This document shows, in pieces, positions 36,648-47,000 of a stretch of 64,000 bases of DNA. Source of the DNA: Alloacidobacterium sp963823845 (GTDB taxonomy: Bacteria > Acidobacteriota > Terriglobia > Terriglobales > Acidobacteriaceae); NCBI GenBank assembly GCA_963823845.1, contig CAWGND010000011.1:496001-560000 (forward strand), in the 5' to 3' direction. Numbering within the stretch: position 1 is the stretch's first letter; each line of letters starts with the position of its first letter. A model generated the notes under the pieces. It had not been told where the DNA came from and did not search any database. It saw nothing but the letters and a program-made list of their open reading frames with translations. Position numbers and translations under genes: made by a program.

Positions 36648-37994
36648 TCAGCATCTAACTATTTTTTCTGAATGAATTCCTTTGGTGGCGTTACGCGAAT
36701 CTATTACGAGCTGTGATTCGTGCACAATCCGTGCATAGTCATAGTCGGAATGATCTGTGACGATCAGCACGCAATCGTACTGCGACAGATTTTCGAGCGG
36801 CACTCCGTGCATGTCGAGATCGTAGTGGCGGCCTCGGCCTACATAGGGGAAGAACGGGTCGTTGTAGGAGACAATGGCGCCGCGCTTCCTAAGCAGTTCA
36901 ATGATGGTGAGTGACGGCGACTCGCGCAGATCGTCCACGTCTCTCTTGTATGCAAGGCCGAGAACCAGAACCCTTGAGCCCTTGAGCGCTTTCGATTGCT
37001 CGTTAAGCGCTTCAACAGTCTTGTCGACCACATAATACGGCATCGCGACGTTGACTTCGCCCGCAAGCTCGATGAACCTGGTGCGGAAGTCGTACTGCTT
37101 TGCCTTCCACGAAAGATAGAACGGGTCGATGGGGATGCAGTGGCCGCCGAGGCCCGGGCCGGGATAAAAGGCCTGAAAACCGAAGGGCTTGGTCTTGGCG
37201 GCATCGATAACCTCGAAGATGTCGATACTCATGCGATCGCAGAGTTGCTTCAACTCATTCACCAGCGCGATGTTCACGCAGCGATAGATGTTTTCGAGCA
37301 GCTTGGTCATTTCCGCTGCCGCGGGTGTTGAGACGGGGACGGTGCGGTTGAAGATGCTTCCATAGACGGCGGATGCTAGTTCCAATGCGACTGGGCCTAC
37401 GCCGCCAACCACTTTAGGAATGTCGCGTCGGGCAACGGTGTCGTTGCCGGGGTCTTCCCGCTCGGGCGAAAAGGCCACGTAAAAACCGTTCGTCGATATG
37501 TCTCGGTTGACGCGAAGCTGCCTGCTGTTTCCTTGTTCGAGGATAGGGATGAGCACTTCTTCGGTTGTGCCAGGATAGGTGGTGCTTTCAAGGATGACGA
37601 GTTGCCCTTCGCGCAGATGCGGCGCGATGGCCTTCGCTGTATCGCGGATATAGCTCAGGTCCGGCTCATGATATTCATTCAGCGGAGTGGGCACGCAGAT
37701 AATGATGACATCGACGCTAGAGATCTCTGAGTAGTCCGCTGTTGCGCGAAAACCGTGCTTCTGCGCGGACTGGATCTCGGTGCCGGGAATGCGGACGATG
37801 TAGGAGCCACCTGAGTTCAGGGTGGAAACTTTCCGGCCATCGATGTCAAAGCCGGTGACGGCGAAGCGTTCTTCGCTGAATAGAAGAGAGAGTGGCAGAC
37901 CTACATATCCCATTCCGATAATGCCGATATGCGCGGAACGGTTTTCTACCTTTTGAATAAACTGCGCTGCTTCGCCTGCGACAACATCTGCCAT
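36648..37994 (-). CDS. UDP-sugar 6-dehydrogenase (UDP-GlcNAc/ManNAc type)
   Basis: A 448-residue NAD-dependent nucleotide-sugar dehydrogenase that oxidises C6 to the uronic acid for surface polysaccharide. The Rossmann motif is GIIGMGYVGLPLS (residues 25-37). The helix TKLLENIYRCVNIALVNEL and the catalytic Cys in GPGLGGHCIPIDPFY (near 285) are present, and the C-terminal domain has VLVLGLAYKRDVDDLRESPS. The sequence is closest to the WecC/WbpA-type subgroup. ATG at 37994 has AAAGGACC and AGAGG upstream. It is isolated from other polysaccharide genes. Confidence 0.9.
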   Translation of the reverse strand: MADVVAGEAAQFIQKVENRSAHIGIIGMGYVGLPLSLLFSEERFAVTGFDIDGRKVSTLNSGGSYIVRIPGTEIQSAQKHGFRATADYSEISSVDVIIICVPTPLNEYHEPDLSYIRDTAKAIAPHLREGQLVILESTTYPGTTEEVLIPILEQGNSRQLRVNRDISTNGFYVAFSPEREDPGNDTVARRDIPKVVGGVGPVALELASAVYGSIFNRTVPVSTPAAAEMTKLLENIYRCVNIALVNELKQLCDRMSIDIFEVIDAAKTKPFGFQAFYPGPGLGGHCIPIDPFYLSWKAKQYDFRTRFIELAGEVNVAMPYYVVDKTVEALNEQSKALKGSRVLVLGLAYKRDVDDLRESPSLTIIELLRKRGAIVSYNDPFFPYVGRGRHYDLDMHGVPLENLSQYDCVLIVTDHSDYDYARIVHESQLVIDSRNATKGIHSEKIVRC

Positions 37995-38071
37995 GCCTCT
38001 GGTCCTTTCGGGGGGTCGTACAAAGCTATCATCGCATGAGAATAGGTACATTGGGACTGGCGGAATGGTCA

Positions 38072-38097
38072 TGGGGAGCCTATCTTAAAGCTCCCCA
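38072..38097 (-). terminator. Hairpin after TPR/cytochrome operon
   Basis: A perfect 8-bp stem, TGGGGAGC (38072-38079) with GCTCCCCA (38090-38097), between the end of the TPR gene and the dehydrogenase start. It is a likely end of the minus-strand operon; there is no strong T-run. Confidence 0.5.
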
Positions 38098-38148
38098 AAG
38101 GTAATAGTTACCTTGTTAGGTGGGAGTTATCTAGTGTCGCTGCGGGGG

Positions 38149-39150
38149 TCAATTTTGCGCGGCCGGATTTGGTGTTTCGGCAGATGAGTGCGTGCTGTTG
38201 AGCTTCACGCAGATGTCGAATTGCTGTTGGGCGAGTGGCTGCTTGCCCTGGCGACGGTATAGCTGGCCAAGTTTGTAGTGGAGAGCAGCAACATCCGGCG
38301 CGAGCGCGATCGCCTGCTCCAATTCCTGCTCGGCTTTGTCCGGCATTTTGAGCAGGTCGTAGACTCGGCCGAGTTCTTCGTGTGCTTTTGGGTTGTGCGG
38401 GGCTAACGCTGCGGCTTGCTGCAGATAGGGTAACGCTTGCGACGCTTGGCCCTGATCCGCAAGCAGGACTCCCATATTCAGATACGGCTGTGCGTCTTTT
38501 ATGGGTGAATCTTTTTGCCAGGAAATGGCATTCTCGAAGGCCGTCTTTGCTTCGTCGATACGGTTGAGGCCTTGATAGGAGAGACCTAGATTGTCTTCGG
38601 CTTTGATATCGCCCGCGCGTAGTGAAAGTGTTCGCTGGAAACACTGGATCGCTTCTTCGAAGCGGTTCTCGTTGTACTTGGTCCGGCCCAGCAGATACCA
38701 TGCCTCGGCGTCCTTTGGGGTTTCTTCCGTGACGGTAGACAGCCACTTGTCTGCGTCCGCAAAATCGCCGAGCACTACGTAGTCGGCGGCTACGATCTTC
38801 AGGTCTGATGCTTGTAGGTGCTGGTACTTTGACCCTTCCATGAATTCCGCAAGAGAATCTTTGGGGCGCTTCTCGCGAAACAATGTGTAGCCAAGCAGGA
38901 AATGTGCATCTGCAGATGATGGATTCTTTTCAAGGTAGATGTGGAGAGCCTTCTCGGCCTGAGCGAACTGTGAGGCGTCGAGAAGATGGTGGATTGATTG
39001 CAGCGTGTCGGGCTGGTCTGCGGGTGGAGGCTGTTGCGCGTGCACTGGAAACGGCGACGAGGAACATATAACAAAGGCTGCGAGCAGGCGGGTTCGGGTC
39101 AGAAATTTTTCGCAGAGGGGCCGCTTCGTCATATCGTCGTATGCGTTCAT
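38149..39150 (-). CDS. TPR-repeat protein
   Basis: A secreted protein of about 333 residues: a signal-like stretch LLAAFVICSSSPFPVHAQQ, then about seven TPR units (AQAEKALHIYLEKNPSSADA, HFLLGYTLFREKRPKDSLAE, AWYLLGRTKYNENRFEEAIQ and on) ending in a Gln-rich tail. The start at 39150 is 4 bp after the stop of the cytochrome gene, with no ribosome site, so it is translationally coupled. It is the last gene of the group that follows the TonB receptor. A scaffold role in the cell envelope is inferred. Confidence 0.8.
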   Translation of the reverse strand: MNAYDDMTKRPLCEKFLTRTRLLAAFVICSSSPFPVHAQQPPPADQPDTLQSIHHLLDASQFAQAEKALHIYLEKNPSSADAHFLLGYTLFREKRPKDSLAEFMEGSKYQHLQASDLKIVAADYVVLGDFADADKWLSTVTEETPKDAEAWYLLGRTKYNENRFEEAIQCFQRTLSLRAGDIKAEDNLGLSYQGLNRIDEAKTAFENAISWQKDSPIKDAQPYLNMGVLLADQGQASQALPYLQQAAALAPHNPKAHEELGRVYDLLKMPDKAEQELEQAIALAPDVAALHYKLGQLYRRQGKQPLAQQQFDICVKLNSTHSSAETPNPAAQN

Positions 39151-39154
39151 TTTA

Positions 39155-40798
39155 TTATTTTGCGGCAGAGCAGGATGGCAGTGCAGCCAGCAACTGCTGT
39201 ACATCCTGAAGCCCGGGGCTGTATTGAAGCGTCTTTTCAAGCGTGGCGCGGGCTGAAGCTGGATCGCCTGTCATGCATTGCACCAAAGCAAGGTTCTTTG
39301 CCAGGCCTACAACATCCTCGTTGCGTTCAAATGCCGGACGCCAGAGGGCGATGGCGCCTTGCAGGTCTCCAGATTTTGCTCGCAGAGTGCCGAGATTCGA
39401 GAGCGCGGTGAGGTTCTGCGAGTCGAGCCGCAGGACCTCTTCGAACAACTCTGCCGCTTGTTTGTTCTCTCCCCGCTTTTCGCTGGTGATGGCCAAGGCA
39501 TTGAGGGCTTCTTTGTCGCTGGAAATCTCCGGCTTGATTTCTTTCAATGATTGATTCGCTTTCTGCTGCAAGACGAAATTTCCCTGGAGAACAGCGTTGT
39601 AGTAGGCCAGCGCGAGGTCGCGCTTCGTGGCACGCGGAGAGAAAATCGGCGTGAGTGTGTCTCCTTCGCCCAGGTCCTTGATCGACTCGCTAGTGTCCGG
39701 AATTCTCCGAATGCGATGATCTGTCCACGCAACGTGGGGAATATTTTCTGCTCCGCTCCGTGGCATATGACAGCTTGTGCAATCGGGATTTTCAGGATGA
39801 TGTGATGCTGCGAAGGTTGTATCGCTGTGGCAGGTAAGGCATTTGCTTCGATAGAACGCTGCGCGCTCCTGGGGCGCTGGCCTATAGTGAGGATCGTGGC
39901 AGCTGGTGCAGGACATCTTGTCCCCGCTCGTGCGTTTGCACTTGCTCATGCTCAGCTGTTCCACTTCGCTGACGCCGCGGCGCGTGGCGTCCTCCCCTTT
40001 ATAGACAAAAAACGAAAGATATTCGGAGATGGAATCGCCTGGTTTGTAGTTGATGGCTGAGCGACCCAAGCGCTCGACAGATACATCACCCTCAAGATGG
40101 CAGCTGATACAGATCGAATCGCGCCGGTCCGTTTCCAGTTTATCTGGATTGATGACAGCGGACTTACCGCCAGTTGAAACATGCTGCTGCGTATCTCCAT
40201 GGCAGGCCTCGCAGGTAATTCCTGCATGAAGGAATGGCAGGCCAGAGTAATGATTGATGGTGCCGGGGTCGCTCTGTTGGACCGCGCTCATATGACAGCG
40301 GAGGCAGCTCGATTGCATGGGAAGAGCAGGCGGGATTTCTGCGATCGATTCGAGCCCCGGCTTCATGTCAATGGAATTTGTTGCCGAGTAATAGGCAACC
40401 GGCGACTCGAAAAGATAGTTATCGACCGAATAGAGATATGTGATGCCGAGATGACCGGAGCCGAGAAAGTATTCCAGTTGTCGCTGTTGCCTGAGGTAAG
40501 GGTCACGTCTGCGAAAGCAGAGCATCGCCTGCTGATCGCGAACGAACAGCTGGTAGTTGATTCCCGAGGCCATATGTTCCAGAACCCCTGGCTGAAACTT
40601 ATCCAATGCCTGACCGCTCGCGTTTGCCATGGGTGTGGCCAGGTATTTCTCGAAGACTTCACGATGACATTTTTCACAGACTGCGTCACCTGTACGGACA
40701 GAGGACACCTTTACAGGCCGCTGCGCGCCAGCGGTCACAAACCAGAATGCCATCCATATCACCGACAATCCTCCGGCCCGCAAGATTGTCCGCGTCAT
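39155..40798 (-). CDS. Seven-haem c-type cytochrome with TPR C-terminus
   Basis: A 547-residue secreted fusion. After a signal peptide (residues 5-25, ending TAGAQ), seven CxxCH haem sites: CEKCH, CLRCH, CEACH, CISCH, CTSCH, CLTCH and CTSCH, between residue 41 and about 350. A second part (about 385-540) contains TPR units (LAYYNAVLQGNFVLQQKANQ, AAELFEEVLRLDSQNLTALS, AIALWRPAFERNEDVVGLAK). The start overlaps the stop of the CRTAC1-like gene (ATGA). An electron-transfer or nitrite/sulfur-related role is possible; I infer only a periplasmic multihaem protein. Confidence 0.88.
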   Translation of the reverse strand: MTRTILRAGGLSVIWMAFWFVTAGAQRPVKVSSVRTGDAVCEKCHREVFEKYLATPMANASGQALDKFQPGVLEHMASGINYQLFVRDQQAMLCFRRRDPYLRQQRQLEYFLGSGHLGITYLYSVDNYLFESPVAYYSATNSIDMKPGLESIAEIPPALPMQSSCLRCHMSAVQQSDPGTINHYSGLPFLHAGITCEACHGDTQQHVSTGGKSAVINPDKLETDRRDSICISCHLEGDVSVERLGRSAINYKPGDSISEYLSFFVYKGEDATRRGVSEVEQLSMSKCKRTSGDKMSCTSCHDPHYRPAPQERAAFYRSKCLTCHSDTTFAASHHPENPDCTSCHMPRSGAENIPHVAWTDHRIRRIPDTSESIKDLGEGDTLTPIFSPRATKRDLALAYYNAVLQGNFVLQQKANQSLKEIKPEISSDKEALNALAITSEKRGENKQAAELFEEVLRLDSQNLTALSNLGTLRAKSGDLQGAIALWRPAFERNEDVVGLAKNLALVQCMTGDPASARATLEKTLQYSPGLQDVQQLLAALPSCSAAK

Positions 40799-42687
40799 TT
40801 TGTTTCCGGGCCCTTATGGGAATCGCACGTTGCGCAGTATGAACTGATGATTCCTTTGCCTTCTTCAATGGCGTAGATGCGATCTACGGCTGGAGGAGTG
40901 ATTTTCTGCCGAACCCCGCTCGGCCAGCGAATCTCGATGCCGTCAACTGCAGGGGCACCACCGAGGCCGAAGTGAACACGTGGATCGTTGGAAGATGCAT
41001 AGCTGCCTCCGCTGAGAACATCTCCCCGTTGCTTCATGTTTCCCGCGTTGAGAAATACGGCCGCGCCTACGGCGTCGCGTGGACTCTTCGGGCCTCCTAT
41101 CAGTTTGAATTCGATCCAGTGATGATGGTCGCTGTTGACGTTGCGCAAAAGAGTAGGCGGCGCATCGAGATTGTTCATCACGACATCGATTTTGCCATCG
41201 TTGAACAGATCCCCGAAGGCAGCACCGCGCGCGGAGATGACATCGGCAAGGCCGCTTCCCTTGACCGGCGGTACGGGCTCGAATTTTTCTCCGCGCAGGT
41301 TTCTGAAGAGCAAAGGACGCTCGGCCATGCTGGTGCCCCAGTCGTTCTTGTCTACTTGTGGATAGACGTGTCCGCTGGCAATAAAGACGTCCTTCCAGCC
41401 GTCATTGTCGTAATCGATAAACCCATCGCCCCAGCTCAGGAAAGGGATGGTCGCGGTTGCAATACCCGCGTCGTAGCTTATGTCAGCGAAGTCGAGATCG
41501 CCATTGTTCCGGTAGAGCACCTTGTAGTCATCGGAAAATGTTGTGTTGAGAATGTCGAGCCGGCCGTTGTTCTGGTAGTCACCGACCGCGATGCCCATGC
41601 TCGCCGTTTCGCGGCCGTCGTGGTTTACGGCGTAGCCCGACTCGAAGCTCAGGTCTTCGAATGTGCCGTCGCCTTTGTTGCGGTAGAGATAGTTCGGCGT
41701 TGAATCATTCGCGACGAGCAGTTCCGGCTTGCCGTCATCGTTCAGATCGACGAAGAGAGAAACCAGACCGTAGTAGCCGGGTGGATCAGAGACGCCAGCC
41801 TTGCTGCTGACGTCGGTAAATGTTCCATCGCCATTGTTATGGAAGAGATGGTCGTGCTCACCTCTCAAGCCGCGCGGGCCGCAAAAAACACTGACGCCGC
41901 GATATTGGCAGGTATTCGAGACGACCGACTTTGAGCCCGCCGCAGGCGGATCGTTGAAGTCATATTGCGTGTATCCCGGAACGAAGAGATCGAGCTTGCC
42001 GTCTCCGTCGTAGTCGCCAAAGGTGGGGCCGGTGGACCATGTGCCCAGCGCCACACCGGCCTTCTCGGCCAGGTCGGTGAAGGTGCCGTCGTGGTTGTTA
42101 TGGTAGAGGCGATTCTTGCCCACGTTGGTTACGTATAGATCGGGCCAGCCATCGTTGTCGTAGTCGCCGACCGCTACGCCTACGCCCCAGCGGTCGTTTG
42201 TCACTCCGGCTTTTTCGGCGACGTTGGTGAAGGTGCCGTCGTGGTTGTTATGAAAAAGCGCCGCATGCGGAGCCGGCGCTTTGCCATTCATCGCGTCATA
42301 GGTCATGCCGTTGACGAGATAGATGTCGAGCCAGCCGTCGTTATCGTAATCGAGCAGAGCGACGCCGCTCCCGAGCGATTCGACGATGTAGGCTTTGGCA
42401 GGGGTGCCTCCGGCATAGCGCCATGTGGTCAGGCCCGCTGATTGTGAAACATCCTTGAAGACGACGGGGCCCTGATCGACGAATCCGCCGGCGGTGATGG
42501 GGCGGTGCTCCGCATCGTGCACAGGGGCGTACACGCCGCCGGTGCTTACTCCACCTTGCTGTGATGACATCTGCTCCTGCGATGGCGCGCTCATGGGCGA
42601 TGCGATGAAGAGAAGCAGGAGACCAAGCGGCAGAACTGGTATCCGGAATATTGTCTTAATGAGATGTGCTCTTGATTGAAATGGCAT
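40795..42687 (-). CDS. CRTAC1-like FG-GAP/VCBS repeat protein with ASPIC-UnbV domain
   Basis: A secreted protein of 630 residues. A hydrophobic signal (FRIPVLPLGLLLLFIASPMS), then at least six FG-GAP/VCBS repeats with Ca-binding loops (DYDNDGWLDIYL, DYDNDGWPDLYV, DYDGDGKLDLFV, DLNDDGKPELLV, DYQNNGRLDIL and others), each followed by a HNNHDGTFTxV-type strand. The C-terminal ASPIC/UnbV domain is WIEFKLIGGPKSPRDAVGAA to IEIRWPSGVRQ, and the tail has a CATC pair. The ATG at 42687 overlaps the previous gene by 32 bp. Such proteins often accompany TonB receptors; function unknown, binding or adhesion inferred. Confidence 0.88.
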   Translation of the reverse strand: MPFQSRAHLIKTIFRIPVLPLGLLLLFIASPMSAPSQEQMSSQQGGVSTGGVYAPVHDAEHRPITAGGFVDQGPVVFKDVSQSAGLTTWRYAGGTPAKAYIVESLGSGVALLDYDNDGWLDIYLVNGMTYDAMNGKAPAPHAALFHNNHDGTFTNVAEKAGVTNDRWGVGVAVGDYDNDGWPDLYVTNVGKNRLYHNNHDGTFTDLAEKAGVALGTWSTGPTFGDYDGDGKLDLFVPGYTQYDFNDPPAAGSKSVVSNTCQYRGVSVFCGPRGLRGEHDHLFHNNGDGTFTDVSSKAGVSDPPGYYGLVSLFVDLNDDGKPELLVANDSTPNYLYRNKGDGTFEDLSFESGYAVNHDGRETASMGIAVGDYQNNGRLDILNTTFSDDYKVLYRNNGDLDFADISYDAGIATATIPFLSWGDGFIDYDNDGWKDVFIASGHVYPQVDKNDWGTSMAERPLLFRNLRGEKFEPVPPVKGSGLADVISARGAAFGDLFNDGKIDVVMNNLDAPPTLLRNVNSDHHHWIEFKLIGGPKSPRDAVGAAVFLNAGNMKQRGDVLSGGSYASSNDPRVHFGLGGAPAVDGIEIRWPSGVRQKITPPAVDRIYAIEEGKGIISSYCATCDSHKGPETK

Positions 42688-43837
42688 CACTCGCTTGCCC
42701 TGCGACAGCTTCGCTTGCTTCACGCTGTAACCGGCCGTAGGTACGCATTTCCTGCTGCGCATCGGCTGTCTTGCCCTGAGCCTTATAAACACTGGACAGC
42801 AGAAAATGAATCGACGGCTCGTTCGGGCTATCCTTTTCCGCTATAAGAAGATCGGGCAGTGCATCGTCGTGCTTGCCTAACTTCAGGAGCGCGCGAGCAC
42901 GGTCCACTCGGGCCTGCATGAGGGTTGGACAGCGGTCGATGACGCGGTTCAACTCGGTAAGCGCATCCTGGGCGGGAGCGTTGGCTTCGAGCATAGCGTT
43001 CGCCAGTTTCCAGCCGGTCGTGCAGTTATTCGGATCGTTTGCCAGCTCGGCTTTGAATTCAGTCTCCGCTGACTCCCATTTTCCGATCTCCCAGAATGTA
43101 TTCCCCATGTGTTCGTGCGTGCCCGGCTGCTGCGGGGCCAGGTCAATCGCCTTCTTGTATTCGACGAGCGCTCCATCGTAGTTACGCATGCTCTCGTCGA
43201 TCTCACCGGCGATGATGTGAGCGGTCACTGAGTTCGGATCGATCTGGTTGATCTTTCCTAACGCGTCTTCTGAGAGCTGAAGGTAGGTCTTGCCAAGGAG
43301 ATACCATGCCTGCTGGTCTTTTGGATTGCGCTCAAGGAAACTTTTCAGATAGGGCGTGGCTTCGTCATATCTTTTCAAGTTGATGAGCGTGTGGGCCAGT
43401 GCCATCTGGGCATTGTCGTCGTTCGGATTCGCACGCACGGCGGCTTCAAGCAGTGGCTCCGCCTTTTCGTTTTCACCCATCTGCGAGTAGCTGAGGCCGA
43501 GCATCGCGGATGCGGTTGGCATGTCCGGATTCAGTTTCAAGCCCTGTTCCAGTACCTGTGCAGCATGAGGGTAGTCATGTTGACTGAAGTAGAGCATCCC
43601 AAGATTGTTGTACGCGGGAGCAAGGTGCGGAGCCAGCTTCAGCATGGCTTGATATTTCTGAATAGCGGCGGCTTCATCTCCGTGCTGTTGAGCCGCTTTC
43701 GCTTGCGCGTACAGGTTCTGCACCTGGGGAGTTACTTCATCGTCGGCGGATTGGGCTGAGGCGGCTGCTGTCAGGACGACATAAAGCAATACAAGGACGT
43801 AGAGGAGTCTGTTTCTATCCGGAGCAAAGATCGGCAT
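42656..43837 (-). CDS. TPR-repeat protein
   Basis: A 393-residue exported TPR protein: signal LLYVLVLLYVVLTAAASAQ, then about nine repeats (AQAKAAQQHGDEAAAIQKYQ, AYNNLGMLYFSQHDYPHAAQ, ASAMLGLSYSQMGENEKAEP and so on). The start at 43837 (MPIFAPDRNR) is preferred to an upstream in-frame ATG because the signal peptide then begins at the usual place. First gene of the four-gene run with CRTAC1-like, cytochrome and TPR proteins. It overlaps the CRTAC1-like gene by 32 bp. Confidence 0.82.
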   Translation of the reverse strand: MPIFAPDRNRLLYVLVLLYVVLTAAASAQSADDEVTPQVQNLYAQAKAAQQHGDEAAAIQKYQAMLKLAPHLAPAYNNLGMLYFSQHDYPHAAQVLEQGLKLNPDMPTASAMLGLSYSQMGENEKAEPLLEAAVRANPNDDNAQMALAHTLINLKRYDEATPYLKSFLERNPKDQQAWYLLGKTYLQLSEDALGKINQIDPNSVTAHIIAGEIDESMRNYDGALVEYKKAIDLAPQQPGTHEHMGNTFWEIGKWESAETEFKAELANDPNNCTTGWKLANAMLEANAPAQDALTELNRVIDRCPTLMQARVDRARALLKLGKHDDALPDLLIAEKDSPNEPSIHFLLSSVYKAQGKTADAQQEMRTYGRLQREASEAVAGQASDAISIKSTSH

Positions 43838-43892
43838 ACCTGAAGTCACAACAAACCTATTATTTCGGACCAAATAGAACATAGCAATGAAG

Positions 43893-43923
43893 AAAAAGCC
43901 GGACCGCATGGGGCGATCCGGCT
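43893..43923 (-). terminator. Rho-independent terminator of the TonB receptor gene
   Basis: On the minus strand a 7-bp stem (AGCCGGA, then TCCGGCT; 43917-43923 with 43897-43903) is followed by TTTTTCTTC. It lies 80 bp beyond the corrected receptor stop, so only part of the transcripts reach the TPR operon. Confidence 0.7.
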
Positions 43924-44002
43924 GGGAGGCATTTGTTCATCGATTCAAAAGTCTGGGGGCCCACCGGAACCGCTGTTCGCGGCGGGTTCCCGCAGCTTAC
44001 GC

Positions 44003-47000
44003 CTAGAACTCTAATCGGATCATGACTTGTCCTTGACGATTCGATGGACCGTTCCCGTTCTGCGCACCCTGGCTCGTGACCGCTCCGAAGGTACCGTTAC
44101 TCAATGTTCAGATCAGGAGTTTCGAATTGAGTGCGGTTGAACAGGTTGAAGTAGTCCACTTGAAGAACCAGCTGGAAGCGTTCGCCAAGGTAGAAGTGCT
44201 TTCTCACGTTGGCATCTTCGTTGTACGAGGCGGGGCCTTTGGCCGAGCCATAGTTGCGTATGGCGTTGCCGAGGACATACCGCGAAGGCGTTTCCGTGAA
44301 GGCCGCCGGGTTGAATATCTGAGCTGAGTTAGCCTTGCCGGTAAAGTAGTTCGAAGCACGGGTGTAGGAGGCAGTGCTGAGACCGACGCTGGAATTGCGA
44401 TCCGGACGCAGGGTTACGTTGGGTCCGGATATGGACCTTCCTGGATAAGGATCACCATTTTCCTGAATTTGATTGAGCGGCGCAGCCGGCCTCGTAATCG
44501 AGAATCCAACCAACCTGCCAGCCGCCAAGAAGTTGACCAGTCACGCCCCGATTGTTGAAATGAGCTCTTGCCCGGACCGATGGGCAGTTCATAGGTACCG
44601 TTCATTTTGAAGGTGTTCGTCTCGTTTGCTTGAGAGATCGACCACTCAGGCCTCTGGTTGTACTTGTTAAGAGCAGCGGCGGTAAAGCTGCTAAATCCGC
44701 TGCTGGTATTGTCCATGAGCCTGGAAAGTGTATAACCAGCAAGGAACGCCAGACCATTCGTGAAGCGTTTCTCAACCTGGACTTGCATGCCTTGATAGTA
44801 GGTTGTGCCTGACGCCTCAAAGTTGTTGAAGATGTAGGAGTACTGCGGGTACGGCACTAAGCGACTGCCCAACCGTGGCCGCTCCGCCGAAGTCGTTGAC
44901 GAAGTTAGGATAGGGAAGCGTATAGCCTTTGGCCTGCGCAGAGCCATCGGCAAAGCTCAGTCCAAGATCGGTGCCCAGCGCAAAATACTGGGGATTGAGC
45001 TGATTCACGGTATTCAACTGACTGGGAAGGTGAATGACGCGATTCCCGACCCAGGCTGCGTTCACGAAGATGTCATATGGAAGCTGGTGTTGCACTTGCA
45101 CGTTCCACTGCTGGCCGTATGGAGCGTAGCCGTCAGATTCGCTGAAGTCATTGATCTGCGTGCCCACACCAAGACCGGTATTGAACGCCGTTGCCGGCGG
45201 ATTGGGCATGACATTGGTATCCCAGCCGCCGTACGAAGATGTATTTGTGCCTGTGCTGCCGCGGGCAAACGAGCCTACAAGCAGGTTGCCGTAGTTCACA
45301 GCGACCTTACTTGTGCCGTACTCATAGGCACCGCCGTTCAGGAAGGCTACGCTGAATCCAGCCTGAAGGACGGTTTTCGAATTAAGTTGGTAGGACAAAC
45401 CGAAGCGCGGGCCAAAGTGGCCCCAGTGAATATAGGCACGATCGTAACCAGCGCATCCTGTGCAGTTGCCAAACTTCGTTGCCGCACCGGGAAGTCCGGA
45501 ATCCGGATTTGTCCCGTAGGGGTTGAAGAAGACGATCAGGTTGTTGTTTTCAGTAAACGGCGCCATGATGTCCCAACGAACTCCGAGGTTTAGAGTGAGC
45601 TTGGGATTGAGCTTGATGTCGTCCTGAATGTAGGGGGACAAAACCCAGTTGCGCAGTCTTAACTCCTGCGAATTCTGGCGGGCGGCAGAGTCAGGAACAC
45701 CTAACAGGTAACTGGCAAATGAGCTGCCCGTGGTGCTCAGGTTGTTTGGATCGGCGGTTTCTCTTTGGCTAAATTGGAACTGGCCACCTGCTGTCTGCTC
45801 TTCGTTGTCATCCTGATAGGAGCGGCGGTATTCGCCTCCAATGTTGAAGGTATTACGACCCTTCGTCCAAAGCCAGTTGTTATCGAAGGCTATGCCAAGC
45901 TTGCGGTTGATGGATTGCAGCCAGGCGCCGCTGGTGCCCCAGTTGGTTGGCGCATGATTTCCGTCAAAGAGAATATTTGTCGGAATGACGCCATCCGCCA
46001 CGGCAGGGAAGCTGTACTTCGTGATGTTGAACTGGTTATTGATTTCGCCAATCCAGCCACCACCAGCGGTCATGACCAGATTCGGCGTGATCGAATTGTC
46101 ATAGGTCAGGATGATGCCAAGACCCTTCGCCGGCTCATACTTCATGCTGTTCAGCGGATTGGGCGCGACCACCAACGGGTTGTAATCGAAGCTATAGTTG
46201 CTGAAAGTGTTACGCCACATACTGTAGTGAACATTTTGCTTCGGCGTCAACACCTGATCGATGGTGAAGCCCCAGACGTGCTGTACATGGGGATTGATGA
46301 AAGGAGCAAAGCTCTTGTTGCTGTCCAGTCCGCCGACGCCGCTGCCGGGCCGATCCGGATTTGGAATGTCCGAGATCAGCGAGGCCGACGCTGGGCTGAT
46401 ACAGCTCGCGGGGATGATATTTCCCGGGAATTGCTGTCCTGGTGTCAAACCGGCGCAACTAACCCCTGGCGGGACATAGATCGGTATCAGCGCGCCAGTG
46501 GTGCCATTGACGAAATCGTTGAAGTTACCGGTCTTTTCCTGCTCTGATGGCACCGTTGAAACAGCCGTATTCTCGTTATTCTGCGAGTACCACTCCTGGC
46601 TGTAGTGACCGAAGGTCTTATTCCGGCCATCGTAGACCTTGGGAATCCAGATGGGACCGCCGACGGTAAAGCCGTAGTTATTTTCGTGGTCGGTCGGAGG
46701 AGAGTTGCTGCCACCCCATGACGGACCGTTGAAGAAGCCTACGGAATCAAACCAGCTGTTGCGGTTAATTTCGAACAGATCACCATGATAGCGATTTGTG
46801 CCGGAGGCCATTTGATAGGTAAGAGCGCCCTGGCCTAGTCCAAACTGCGCGGCGAAGGTGGAACGTTCGACGTGAAACTCCTGAACCATTTCAAACGGTG
46901 GATTGAAATTGGTCGTGTAGCCTTCGGTCTCCGGCTGGGGAGCAGGGACACCGTTGTAGAGGATCTCCTGTTCGAAGTCGACGCCGCCGCTGATGCGATG

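Noticed and set aside
45765..46547. A 260-codon plus-strand open frame inside the TonB receptor gene
   Set aside because: No protein family resemblance and the receptor reads clearly on the other strand.
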